IMG/VR virus record: IMGVR_UViG_3300005602_000008
Location: 1-31,841 of that record
Strand: one strand, 5' to 3'
DNA: 31,841 nucleotides
Source of the DNA: a virus
Positions within the stretch are counted from its first letter, which is position 1. Every line of letters starts with the position of its first letter. This document shows, in pieces, positions 22,824 through 28,576 of the stretch. The notes under the pieces are model-generated. The model was given only the letters and a program-made list of their open reading frames with translations. It did no database searches and had not been told where the DNA came from. The position numbers were made by a program, and so were the translations under genes.

Positions 22824-23771
22824 ATGACCGCGAACGTGCAAAACCCGATCTTCACCGATGAGACCAAGGCTAGGGAATGGCTTGAGGCCCGGGTTTGGCC
22901 GGATGGCCCTGTATGCCCTCACTGTGGCTCTACAGGCGACGATGTGACCGCCCTACAGGGTAAGGCCCACCGCGCGGGCCTTTACCAGTGCGCCGGCTGC
23001 CGCGAGCAATTCACGGTCACGGTCAAGACGGTTTTCGAGCGCAGCAAGGTTCCGCTGTCTAAGTGGCTTGCGGCGCTGTTCATGATGACTTCTTCCAAGA
23101 AAGGCGTCTCAGCCCACCAAATCCATCGCTCGCTCCAAATCAGCTACAAGACGGCCTGGTTTCTCTGCCATCGCTTGCGCGAAGCCATGCGCAGCGGCGT
23201 CCTCGCGCCCATGGGCGGCTCAGGAAAGATCGTTGAAATAGACGAAACGCTTATGGGGCGCGTCGAAGGCGCTCCGCGCACGCCAAGGTGGGGCCAGAGT
23301 GCCAACTGGCGCAATCACGTTTTAACCCTTGTCGAGCGCGATGGTTCGGCGCGTAGCTTTCATATCAGCAGTTCGACCATGGCAAAATTGTTTCCGATCA
23401 TTCATGCCAACATTGACCGTGAGACTACGGTGATGACGGATGAATTGCCCGCTTTCAAAAGGCTCGGCAACGATTTTGCCAAACACGAAGTGGTCAATCA
23501 TACCGACAAAGAATACGTCCGCGCCAACGTTACAACGAATACGGTTGAAGGATATTTCTCAATCTTCAAACGCGGAATGCGCGGCACGTATCAACATTGC
23601 AGCGAAAAGCATTTGCATCGTTATCTCGCGGAATTCGATTTTCGCTACAACCATCGCATCAAATTAGGCTTCAATGATCTTATGCGCGCGGAAGCTTTGG
23701 CCTCTGGCATCAAGGGGAAGCGCCTGACCTATCGACGGCCTCACAAAAGCATCGAACCACTTCCTTTTTGA
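22824..23771 (+). CDS. IS1595-family transposase
   Basis: A 315-aa protein. The N-terminal zinc ribbon has CPHCG (about residue 31) and CAGC (about 51). The helix-turn-helix-like KWLAALFMMTSSKKGVSAHQ precedes a DDE-type domain. Candidate acidic residues are in IVEIDETLMG (first D), VMTDELPAFK (second D), and the family's NTVEGYFSIFKRGMRGTYQH block, where Asn/Glu replaces the simple third acidic residue. The C-terminus has EFDFRYNHR, a family hallmark. All motifs are intact, so the protein may be active. The start lies about 24 bases after the promoter, and the gene reads away from the left repeat. Confidence 0.93.
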   Translation: MTANVQNPIFTDETKAREWLEARVWPDGPVCPHCGSTGDDVTALQGKAHRAGLYQCAGCREQFTVTVKTVFERSKVPLSKWLAALFMMTSSKKGVSAHQIHRSLQISYKTAWFLCHRLREAMRSGVLAPMGGSGKIVEIDETLMGRVEGAPRTPRWGQSANWRNHVLTLVERDGSARSFHISSSTMAKLFPIIHANIDRETTVMTDELPAFKRLGNDFAKHEVVNHTDKEYVRANVTTNTVEGYFSIFKRGMRGTYQHCSEKHLHRYLAEFDFRYNHRIKLGFNDLMRAEALASGIKGKRLTYRRPHKSIEPLPF

Positions 23772-23824
23772 GCGTGAGCTAAAGCGCTTTATCAAGAATT
23801 GGCACAAGCGTAGGAGTATACGCG

Positions 23825-24046
23825 ATGGCTGAGGAAAGATGGCTGTTCTTATCGCCTCAAAGTCTTATTTTTGGAATTAATCCGAAACGGAATGTTTCAA
23901 TCCGATTAGATTATGACCGGACTGAACTAGGTCTTGCTCCTGGTGTCCATCTTGCGATGGAATTAACCCCCGCTGAAGCCCGACAATTAGCCTCTGTTCT
24001 ATTTCGAAAGGCGGATGAGGCTGAAGCTTCACAACCTCAACATTAG
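23825..24046 (+). CDS. 73-aa passenger protein
   Basis: ATG with GGAG about nine bases upstream, 53 bp after the transposase stop. The product (MAEERWLFLSPQSLIFGINP ... LTPAEARQLASVLFRKADEA) has an N-terminal beta part and a C-terminal helix with the 'LTP.EAR.LA..L.RKADEAE' pattern familiar from small Rhizobiales proteins of unknown role. There is no membrane segment. It may be co-transcribed with the transposase and is followed at once by a bidirectional terminator. Function is not recognised. Confidence 0.65.
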   Translation: MAEERWLFLSPQSLIFGINPKRNVSIRLDYDRTELGLAPGVHLAMELTPAEARQLASVLFRKADEAEASQPQH

Positions 24047-24048
24047 AT

Positions 24049-24071
24049 ATTTGGTTTTTCATCAACCAAAT
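24049..24071. terminator. Bidirectional terminator
   Basis: A perfect 8-bp stem ATTTGGTT/AACCAAAT with loop TTTCATC lies between converging genes. AT-rich flanks with short T-runs are present on both strands. Confidence 0.6.
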
Positions 24072-24074
24072 TTA

Positions 24075-24431
24075 TCAGTTTGAGTTGGCTAATGGAAGTT
24101 TCTCATAAAGATTTTGCACAGCTTCCAGAAAAGTAGCGAGAGGTCGTTCGTTACAAAATGCCCTTATCGTTTGTTGCTGAGCGTTGATTGGTTCTGCATT
24201 TAGATCATGAATTGGCTTTTTAAGTGCAACCAAAATTACATTCATTCCAGACATATATCCCTGTGCCCAGTAGAAAAACGTTGTATCGATATGCTCCGGG
24301 CTTTTTTGATATTGCTTGGCAAATTCCGCGCAAGAGAAAGTACCCGCTCCCATTGTGGCGCCGGGGCCAGAAGCTCCATTAGCTTCTATTGCGATTAAAC
24401 AAAAAAGAATAACCAAATAGGCCCGCAGCAT
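24075..24431 (-). CDS. Secreted passenger protein
   Basis: A 118-aa product from the ATG at 24431, which has GGAG about nine bases upstream; a longer frame to 24467 exists. The N-terminus MLRAYLVILFCLIAIEANGA is a Sec signal peptide. The mature part has FSCAEFAKQYQKSPEHIDTT, FFYWAQGYMSGMN and FCNERPLATFLEAV; the two Cys residues likely pair. The 'C..(12-18)..W..G.(M/L)SG.N ... C..P...l..A...L' layout resembles small periplasmic Rhizobiales proteins loosely related to HdeA/Rap1a-type folds. The gene starts one base after the lipoprotein gene stop and forms a two-gene operon with it. Role unknown. Confidence 0.65.
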   Translation of the reverse strand: MLRAYLVILFCLIAIEANGASGPGATMGAGTFSCAEFAKQYQKSPEHIDTTFFYWAQGYMSGMNVILVALKKPIHDLNAEPINAQQQTIRAFCNERPLATFLEAVQNLYEKLPLANSN

Positions 24432-24432
24432 A

Positions 24433-24795
24433 TCAGCATGCTCCGTTCCATGAATAAGAATTGACAATCCAATCGTTCAAAGTCGGATCGGTTTTTTGCG
24501 TGGTTGCTCGGAGAGAGATCATGCAACTCTCTTGGCGCGGCGGAACAGCAACAAGAATTCCAGAGACAGGAACAACAGCGCCCGCGCCTTGTCGCGTTAT
24601 AACCCATTGAAATAAACGTTCATTGGGACTGACGACGATAGTATTTGTTGGTGGACCTTTGGCAACAATGTGATCGGTAATTGGGCGCCCAAGATAAAAA
24701 TCAAGCGCGGTTTTCATTGTAGATGATTGATCTGAAAGACAACCAGACAACAGCAATGCTAATGAAATGCCGACAACAATTTGAGATTGCGCCAT
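24433..24795 (-). CDS. Lipoprotein passenger
   Basis: A 120-aa protein with a signal sequence ending in a perfect lipobox, LLSGC, with Cys19 as the predicted lipidated residue. The mature domain includes MKTALDFYLGRPITDHIVAK, ERLFQWVITRQG and a C-terminal pair of Cys residues (ESCMI and WNGAC). The arrangement recalls the common short envelope lipoproteins whose function is unknown, some being SmpA/OmlA-like. A G-run (GGGGGA) lies upstream of the ATG. Being cargo in a transposon and having an envelope signal, it may change surface properties of the host; this is inference. Confidence 0.7.
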   Translation of the reverse strand: MAQSQIVVGISLALLLSGCLSDQSSTMKTALDFYLGRPITDHIVAKGPPTNTIVVSPNERLFQWVITRQGAGAVVPVSGILVAVPPRQESCMISLRATTQKTDPTLNDWIVNSYSWNGAC

Positions 24796-24803
24796 TTAAA
24801 ATC

Positions 24804-24825
24804 CCCCGTGTTCAACCGCACGGGG
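24804..24825 (-). promoter_or_regulatory. Hairpin over the lipoprotein gene's ribosome-binding region
   Basis: CCCCGTG (24804-24810) pairs with CACGGGG (24819-24825) across an 8-nt loop. On the leftward transcript the CACGGGG strand (24810-24804) includes the G-run in front of the lipoprotein ATG (24795), so folding could hide the ribosome site. This is structural inference. Confidence 0.35.
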
Positions 24826-24838
24826 TGAGCCGGGCGGT

Positions 24839-24956
24839 TAGATGCGCGCGAACACAGGAAGCGCGCCCCACGTATTTCCTTTGGGGGTATTGTATTCCGT
24901 GGGCCACCCGACGTGGCCGGGATACCTGTGTTCGCGCAAATCGCCCCCTGCATCTA
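24839..24956. ncRNA. Large structured element inside the transposon
   Basis: Outer stem TAGATGC/GCATCTA (24839-24845 with 24950-24956), then a perfect 13-bp stem GCGCGAACACAGG/CCTGTGTTCGCGC (24846-24858 with 24925-24937), with a 12-nt bulge on one side. Inside, CCCACG can pair with CGTGGG (24867-24872 with 24898-24903) or, alternatively, GGCCAC/GTGGCC forms a tight hairpin (24902-24918). The competing folds are a feature of switch-like leaders. It lies upstream of the leftward lipoprotein gene and has no supported ORF. The strand is uncertain. Confidence 0.45.
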
Positions 24957-25005
24957 CGCCGGAGGCTCACGGATTATTGCACACGGATAGGTGGTTGGCG
25001 AGAGG

Positions 25006-25173
25006 CTATGATCGCTTGGTTTTGCGCGGTTTCTTAGGCGCTTCTTTAGATTTTGGCGGCACAGTCTTGGTGCGATGCTGGGGTGGGCTTTTAGCGACGA
25101 CATCGACGGCGCGCTCGAAGCGCTCCCATGCATCCGGCTCAAATTCGATTTTTGGATGAAGCGGTTTTGCCAT
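25006..25173 (-). CDS. 55-aa passenger protein with basic tail
   Basis: The ORF encodes MAKPLHPKIEFEPDAWERFE followed by RAVDVVAKSPPQHRTK and a Lys/Pro/Arg-rich tail ending KTKRS. The N-terminal 30 residues are a neat amphipathic helix, and the tail could bind nucleic acid. Its ATG and the ATG of the rightward HEPN-like gene share the palindrome CATG (25171-25174), so both genes start on the same bases in opposite directions. The pattern is like small accessory proteins of Bradyrhizobium-type genomes. It is not recognised as an antitoxin, though this position next to a HEPN gene makes the question worthwhile. Confidence 0.6.
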   Translation of the reverse strand: MAKPLHPKIEFEPDAWERFERAVDVVAKSPPQHRTKTVPPKSKEAPKKPRKTKRS

Positions 25174-25756
25174 GAGTAACGGATTCTCGCCTCGGATTTT
25201 CAGCGATAGATATTACCGTGCCCTGGGAAAATTCATAGCCGAGTTTGCCGAAATCGAAGGCTTGATGCTTTCGGCATTATGGTACTTCACAAAAGTTTCT
25301 ACACCTGTCGGCAAAGCCGTATTCTCTGGCGTCCGAGCCGAGGATGCGTCCGGCAAAATTAAAAGGATTGCGGATGCAGAAGATTGGCCGCAATCAAGAA
25401 AAGATGAATGGAAAATTATCTCAGATCATCTAACCATTCTACGAGCATTAAGAAACGATCTCGTTCATTACGGCGTTTATTGGGATTCAGTTGATACCTG
25501 GTACAGCACCAATAAGCGGATTGCTCACTTGCCTGAAAGGGTAACAATTCGGCAAATCACGCCGACCATTCTCCGCAACGCTACCAATGATTTAAGGAAA
25601 CTCAGCGTTTTGATTTTCGTTTTTCTTTACGGCGATCAGATGGCTGTTTCTGCTCGCAAGAAACTGAGACCGGTTCTAAAGCGCGCATGGCTCTATACAC
25701 CTCCTGCACAAGAGACATCTCAATTATCGGGACGCCGTGCCAATCAAAAGCGGTAA
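25172..25756 (+). CDS. HEPN-like domain protein (passenger)
   Basis: A 194-aa, almost all-helical protein. RNDLVH at Arg94-His99 is the R-x4-H motif of HEPN domains, and it sits after an RALR helix turn and before YGVYW, as expected. HEPN proteins are often RNases in toxin-antitoxin or phage-defence systems, but many relatives are inactive. The first helix (FIAEFAEIEGLMLSALWYF) also resembles uncharacterised HEPN-like proteins that scan as 'R....L.H' domains. The start lacks a clear Shine-Dalgarno. The 3' end overlaps the opposite-strand 89-aa ORF by about 155 bp. The family call is from the motif and fold pattern only. Confidence 0.55.
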   Translation: MSNGFSPRIFSDRYYRALGKFIAEFAEIEGLMLSALWYFTKVSTPVGKAVFSGVRAEDASGKIKRIADAEDWPQSRKDEWKIISDHLTILRALRNDLVHYGVYWDSVDTWYSTNKRIAHLPERVTIRQITPTILRNATNDLRKLSVLIFVFLYGDQMAVSARKKLRPVLKRAWLYTPPAQETSQLSGRRANQKR

Positions 25757-25871
25757 GGCCAGCGTCCAGCATTTCGTTCGTGATCTCAATTTCGGGCGCG
25801 CCAGCGCCGTGCGACGCAAGCGAATTGCACGGTGCGGTTGTATTATCTAGCTTTTGTGGGTGCTTTGTCAA
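25602..25871 (-). CDS. 89-aa passenger ORF reading from the right transposon end
   Basis: The leftward ORF starts at TTG in the right terminal repeat (the TTG of TTGACA); ATG 25772 is the first internal alternative. The core EIEITNEMLDAGLTAFDWHG, then LVQEVYRAMRAL, matches the 'EITPEMIEAG...VYRAMRAL' pattern of small phage or Rhizobiales proteins, and the rest is a basic tail (DRRKEKRKSKR). If transcription begins at the promoter inside the repeat, translation from TTG is impossible and a later start must be used; the TTG has GGGGA upstream that would come from external transcription. It overlaps the HEPN-like gene tail to tail. Confidence 0.5.
   Translation of the reverse strand: MTKHPQKLDNTTAPCNSLASHGAGAPEIEITNEMLDAGLTAFDWHGVPIIEMSLVQEVYRAMRALEPVSVSCEQKQPSDRRKEKRKSKR
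25842..25871 (-). promoter_or_regulatory. Inward promoter in the right transposon end
   Basis: On the minus strand TTGACA (25871-25866) is followed after 18 bases by GATAAT (25847-25842). The TTGACA is the same base block as in the left repeat. It would drive leftward transcription into the 89-aa ORF. Confidence 0.5.
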
Positions 25872-25884
25872 GGTTATAATCCCC
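25861..25884 (-). repeat. Right terminal inverted repeat
   Basis: The exact reverse complement of 22760-22783; the last bases are ATAATCCCC at the outer edge. Confidence 0.93.
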
Positions 25885-25892
25885 GATTTGAT
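25885..25892. repeat. Target-site duplication, right copy
   Basis: GATTTGAT, identical to 22752-22759, directly after the right terminal repeat. Confidence 0.9.
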
Positions 25893-25995
25893 CCAAACTC
25901 AAATCACCGACATTAACCGGCAGATTGCAGCGGCGCTTATCATCATCGATAACAATAGTTCTGCGCCAAGGAAAAATCCGGTACTTCCTCCATAA
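25893..25995 (+). pseudogene. Displaced 3' end of the coiled-coil membrane protein gene
   Basis: Read in the frame of 22347-22759 this segment continues the coiled coil as IQTQITDINRQIAAALIIID and ends NNSSAPRKNPVLPP with TAA at 25993. It has no start of its own; it is the tail cut off by the transposon. Rejoining gives 516 bases, exactly 172 codons with the stop. Translation from within the transposon's reading frame would also reach it, so it may be expressed as a fusion. Confidence 0.8.
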
Positions 25996-26002
25996 AGTAA
26001 GA

Positions 26003-26029
26003 GCGCCGTTCCGTTTTCAGAAACGACGC
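26003..26029. terminator. Imperfect hairpin after the rightward genes
   Basis: GCGCCGTT (26003-26010) pairs with AACGACGC (26022-26029) in 7 of 8 positions across an 11-nt loop, just after the TAA at 25995. There is no T-run. It could be where convergent transcription ends. The rest of 25996-26239 has no ORF; the only other repeat is TCCACA/TGTGGA at 26139-26164. Confidence 0.3.
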
Positions 26030-26239
26030 CCCTGCGTGACAGTTCGTCCAAGAGTAAAGGGTTTGTACGTGGTTGTGAGTGTCCTACATGCAGGGTTCTC
26101 CGCACAGGTTTAGTTGCGAGGGTGAGTGTTTCAAGGTGTCCACAGGTTGTCAACGTCTTGTGGAAGGAAGGGAAGGTGCTGACTCATTCCTGATCACGGG
26201 TTGCGGAGACGACACGGAAATTCACACGACCGTTTGTGA

Positions 26240-26548
26240 TTAGCTCCCCGCAGCAGGAAACCAGAGCCATGGCACATGCCGAACTACCATCACTAGCAGA
26301 AAGGTAAACGCGGCGCCGATGCCAGCGGCAATCAAAAATTCTCCGATAATGCGTCCGGTCGGCTGCAAGTGCGCTCGCGCCATGTACTCACCCTCGAAAT
26401 GACAAACGGCGCGCATGACCAGCAACAAGACTAGAATCATTGCGCTCGTCACCATCATCGCGAAGCCAGGATGCTGCATCGAAGCGGAGAAGCCCCAAAT
26501 AATCAGCAAGAGCCAGATTGAAAGGCGTTTGGTTGCCAGCGTGTCCAT
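26240..26548 (-). CDS. Three-helix membrane protein
   Basis: A 102-aa protein with a strong AGGAG six bases before its ATG. Hydrophobic segments are at about 10-24 (SIWLLLIIWGFSAS), 29-46 (FAMMVTSAMILVLLLVM) and 72-92 (FLIAAGIGAAFTFLLVMVV), with a Cys/His-containing loop between the second and third. It is the last gene of the leftward pair of membrane proteins. No family is recognised; an envelope or superinfection-related role is possible from context. Confidence 0.65.
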   Translation of the reverse strand: MDTLATKRLSIWLLLIIWGFSASMQHPGFAMMVTSAMILVLLLVMRAVCHFEGEYMARAHLQPTGRIIGEFLIAAGIGAAFTFLLVMVVRHVPWLWFPAAGS

Positions 26549-26613
26549 GATTGCTCCTGAAGTTTTTTGTCCCGATAAGATAGACCGCTCGGGACCACAC
26601 GGCGGGGAGAAGA

Positions 26614-27147
26614 TCAGGCTACGTCGCGCTCGCGGCGGAACGGCTTCGGATCGTTGGCGGCCGGCGTCTGTTGTGCAGCCGCCGCTTTCGCTGCCGCCTC
26701 ACGAGACTTGCGGGCGAGCTTCCGCTGCGACTTGCGGGCATGTGAGAACAGAATGCCAGCAAAGAACAGCATGATCGCTTCCGCGATAGTCCAGAGCGAA
26801 AAGTAGAAGGACAACGAGCCCTCCAACATGACGGTCTGGTAGGCGTGGAAACCGCCGTTGGCGAGAATGTTCGCCATGAACAGCCCGAATAGCGCCGTGT
26901 CGGAGAACTGCAAGTCGTCGGCGTGGATCGTCACGTCGTCATCGTCGTCTTCATCCGCGAAGAAGGCGGGACCGACAAGGCGAAGAAAGCCCATGCCAGC
27001 GAAGAGAATGTCGATGAACATCTTGCCGAGCCACATTGCCGAGACAGACCCGCTCGAATTGACCATTGCGGGCCAGTCCTGGAAGATCAGCAACGCGACC
27101 GCGTAGCCGATGATTGCGATGTAGAGAACGCGTTTGGAAAGGTGCAT
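26614..27147 (-). CDS. Multi-helix membrane protein with acidic loop
   Basis: A 177-aa protein with GGGAG about nine bases upstream of the ATG. Membrane segments are at about 7-22, 37-60, 82-100 and 112-135. A run of Asp (DEDDDDDVTIHADD, about residues 66-79) lies in a loop and may bind cations. The C-terminus is very basic and Ala-rich (ARKSQRKLARKSREAAAKAA). The promoter region before it contains repeated TTGTACCC boxes shared with the divergent regulator gene, so it is probably regulated by that protein. The unusual composition has no known match I can name. Confidence 0.6.
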   Translation of the reverse strand: MHLSKRVLYIAIIGYAVALLIFQDWPAMVNSSGSVSAMWLGKMFIDILFAGMGFLRLVGPAFFADEDDDDDVTIHADDLQFSDTALFGLFMANILANGGFHAYQTVMLEGSLSFYFSLWTIAEAIMLFFAGILFSHARKSQRKLARKSREAAAKAAAAQQTPAANDPKPFRRERDVA

Positions 27148-27178
27148 GTGTGGGTACTCCCTGATTGAAGATCAACCG

Positions 27179-27240
27179 TTGTACCCACGTTTGTACCCCC
27201 ACGTCAAGGGGCTTGAAATAAATTCCGATTGGGGGTACAA
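27179..27240. promoter_or_regulatory. TTGTACCC operator-like repeats in a divergent promoter region
   Basis: TTGTACCCACGT (27179-27190) and TTGTACCCCCACGT (27191-27204) are direct repeats, and GGGGGTACAA (27231-27240) is the inverted copy of the second. On the minus strand TTGACG (27206-27201) with TACAAC about 18 bases on, and on the plus strand TTGAAA (27213-27218) with TACAAG, overlap the boxes. Binding here would control both the leftward membrane-protein gene and the regulator. Confidence 0.5.
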
Positions 27241-27247
27241 GACCCCG

Positions 27248-27424
27248 ATGCCAAAGGACGCCACAGAAAAATTTCGCCTCAGTTCCGAGGAAAAGGCCGC
27301 GCTACGCAAGACGGCGAGGCTCGCAAATATCCCCCTATCCGTCCTGATTCGCCTCTGCCTCACATCGCAGCACCATGTGGGTACACATCCCAAAACCCTG
27401 CGCCGCGCGGCAGCGCGGCCATGA
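27248..27424 (+). CDS. Ribbon-helix-helix-like DNA-binding protein
   Basis: A 58-aa product starting at ATG 27248; the frame is open further upstream but that part is intergenic operator sequence. The EKFRLSSEEKAALRKTARLA segment, then NIPLSVLIRLCL, fits ribbon-helix-helix or MobC-like small regulators: the N-terminal beta strand 'KFRLS', two helices and a hydrophobic core ('PLSVLIRLCL'). The C-terminal tail is basic. It lies immediately beside the TTGTACCC repeats, as expected for an autoregulated repressor. The Shine-Dalgarno is not obvious. Confidence 0.55.
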   Translation: MPKDATEKFRLSSEEKAALRKTARLANIPLSVLIRLCLTSQHHVGTHPKTLRRAAARP

Positions 27425-27542
27425 TGCCAACGGTTGAACGCGACAGCCAAGCCGCTCGCGTCCATCAAGAATGACCCAACACCTGACCTTGCTTCCTAAC
27501 TTTCCTTCGCCTACAATTCTCAAACAACAGGAGGGCTAGATA

Positions 27543-27896
27543 ATGAGCGAAGACAATCGGGATGAAGCTGTCCAACTGGCCGGCGCACTACAGGTCAAGG
27601 TGGAGGATATCTTCGCTCGTAACGATCAACTCGAAGCCGAAAATGATTCCCTCAGAGTTGGCTTTGAAGCGGTGTCAGCGGAAAACACAGCGCTACGTAC
27701 CGCACTCGACAAGCGCACGCGTCAGCGTGATACCGCCTCCCGCGAAGCAGATTTGCTCAAGGCCCAAATCCAAAAAATCCTAGCGACGGCGGCTGAAACA
27801 ATGCGTGCGATTCGGCCCGAGCGGGGCGAAAAGCTGCCGCCGGTCGAGAGTGCGGCTAACCTTGCTTTTCTCAAGAGGCCGGCCGTGGGCGGCTAA
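27543..27896 (+). CDS. Coiled-coil protein of unknown function
   Basis: A 117-aa soluble protein with a strong AGGAGG before its ATG. Residues about 15-90 are a continuous heptad-type helix (VEDIFARNDQLEAENDSLRV, AENTALRTALDKRTRQRDTA). The Asn/Leu/Glu spacing suggests a dimeric coiled coil. Its stop TAA overlaps the stop of the opposite-strand gene (TAA/TAG at 27893-27896). Because its neighbours are lysogeny-arm genes it may be a phage regulator or DNA-associated protein, but there is no domain to prove it. Confidence 0.6.
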   Translation: MSEDNRDEAVQLAGALQVKVEDIFARNDQLEAENDSLRVGFEAVSAENTALRTALDKRTRQRDTASREADLLKAQIQKILATAAETMRAIRPERGEKLPPVESAANLAFLKRPAVGG

Positions 27897-28138
27897 CTTG
27901 TCTTTAGTAGGGCGGTTCTAGGCTGCTTGTCTATCGGCTCCCAGCCTTCAAGGTCATCATCGTAAGCCCAGAAATAAGCGCCGCTTTCGGCGCGCGCCCA
28001 CCAATAAGGTGTGCCTGTGGAAAGCGGACGATTACGGGCTATGCCAGTAAGCATGGTGCGCGGATTGTTGTTCGTTCGCTGCTTCCTGAAAACGCGGATA
28101 GCGCGACCATCAAGCGGAGCTTCCGACATCGGTCTCAT
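27893..28138 (-). CDS. Small phage protein beginning MRPMSEAPLDGR
   Basis: An 81-aa product in an ATGA overlap with the upstream gene; the longer frame to 28249 runs through that gene and is less likely. MRPMSEAPLDGRAIRVFRKQ and the later YWWARAESGAYFWAYDDDLE, EGWEPI, follow the DUF551-like 'M.PMSEAP.DG.....' / 'GW.P' pattern common in phage and Rhizobiales proteins. There is no membrane segment. It is the last gene of the leftward operon. Function unknown. Confidence 0.65.
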   Translation of the reverse strand: MRPMSEAPLDGRAIRVFRKQRTNNNPRTMLTGIARNRPLSTGTPYWWARAESGAYFWAYDDDLEGWEPIDKQPRTALLKTS

Positions 28139-28296
28139 TCCGACATACTCTTGTTCAGTCGTTCGCGGCGTTCTTTTATGGCGGTGATCCACCAATTTAA
28201 AGAGTAGTCGAACCACCAATCCCACAATGGGAAAAATAAAAAAATCCAAAGCACAGTGGCGATGACGATAGCCGTGATGGGGAATATCTGGTCCAT
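28135..28296 (-). CDS. 53-aa membrane protein
   Basis: From ATG 28296 the product is MDQIFPITAIVIATVLWIFL, then FFPLWDWWFDYSLNWWITAI and a basic tail KERRERLNKSMSE: one long hydrophobic, Trp-rich helix and a cytoplasmic tail. An open frame extends upstream to 28452 but into another gene's region. The Shine-Dalgarno is weak. It overlaps its downstream neighbour by ATGA. Function unknown. Confidence 0.55.
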   Translation of the reverse strand: MDQIFPITAIVIATVLWIFLFFPLWDWWFDYSLNWWITAIKERRERLNKSMSE

Positions 28297-28330
28297 GCTA
28301 GTCTCTTGTTTGCCGGCATTTGCAGCCGGA

Positions 28331-28576
28331 TCAGTCCGCGCGGTATTCCTTGCGGTAGATAAGCCGCTTACAGCTTGAGCATTTGATGTCAATTGTTGCC
28401 CGCTGCGCTTCGGGACCAAAATCGTAACTGCCCTCGCCATGGCTCGCGTCAATGTCGTAAACGCGGATCATGTTGTCATCCCAAGGCGCGCTGCAAAACG
28501 GACAGAGCGGGCGAGCGCCGGGAGCAAATCCATCGATAACCTCCTGGGTCATTTCATTCCCCTGCTTCTTGGCCAT
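28331..28576 (-). CDS. Zinc-ribbon phage protein
   Basis: An 81-aa protein. CPFC (about residues 25-28) and CSSC (about 66-69) form a CxxC...CxxC zinc-binding pair, with DIDASHGEGSYDFGPEAQRA between. Such short zinc ribbons are typical of early-region phage accessory proteins. Its ATG overlaps the previous stop (TAATG). A second start at 28552 has a better Shine-Dalgarno (AGGGG) and would remove eight residues. Binding partner unknown. Confidence 0.6.
   Translation of the reverse strand: MAKKQGNEMTQEVIDGFAPGARPLCPFCSAPWDDNMIRVYDIDASHGEGSYDFGPEAQRATIDIKCSSCKRLIYRKEYRAD

Larger units (their letters stand above)
22760..25884 (+). mobile_element. IS1595-family transposon with passenger genes
   Basis: A 3,125-bp element bounded by perfect 24-bp inverted repeats (GGGGATTATAACCTTGACAA and four more bases, 22760-22783 and 25861-25884) and by a perfect 8-bp duplication. 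It holds an IS1595-type transposase at the left end and, to its right, a 73-aa gene, a leftward lipoprotein/secreted-protein pair, a structured segment, a 55-aa gene, a HEPN-like gene and an 89-aa ORF. IS1595-family elements carrying passenger genes are known. The boundaries are fixed by sequence, so the insertion is recent enough to keep its duplication intact. Confidence 0.92.

Noticed and set aside
24759-24953. Minus-strand 64-codon ORF through the structured segment
   Set aside because: It overlaps the lipoprotein gene start and the strong stems, has no suitable ribosome site and an amino-acid make-up expected of an RNA structure region.
25899-26153. Minus-strand 84-codon ORF beyond the right transposon end
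   Set aside because: It is antisense to the restored tail of the split gene and crosses a probable terminator; no start signal.
26139-26164. TCCACA/TGTGGA inverted repeat as an origin or DnaA box
   Set aside because: Single weak match without clustered boxes or AT-rich unwinding region.
27172-27468. Minus-strand 98-codon ORF over the RHH-like gene
   Set aside because: Antisense to a better-supported gene and its operator region.
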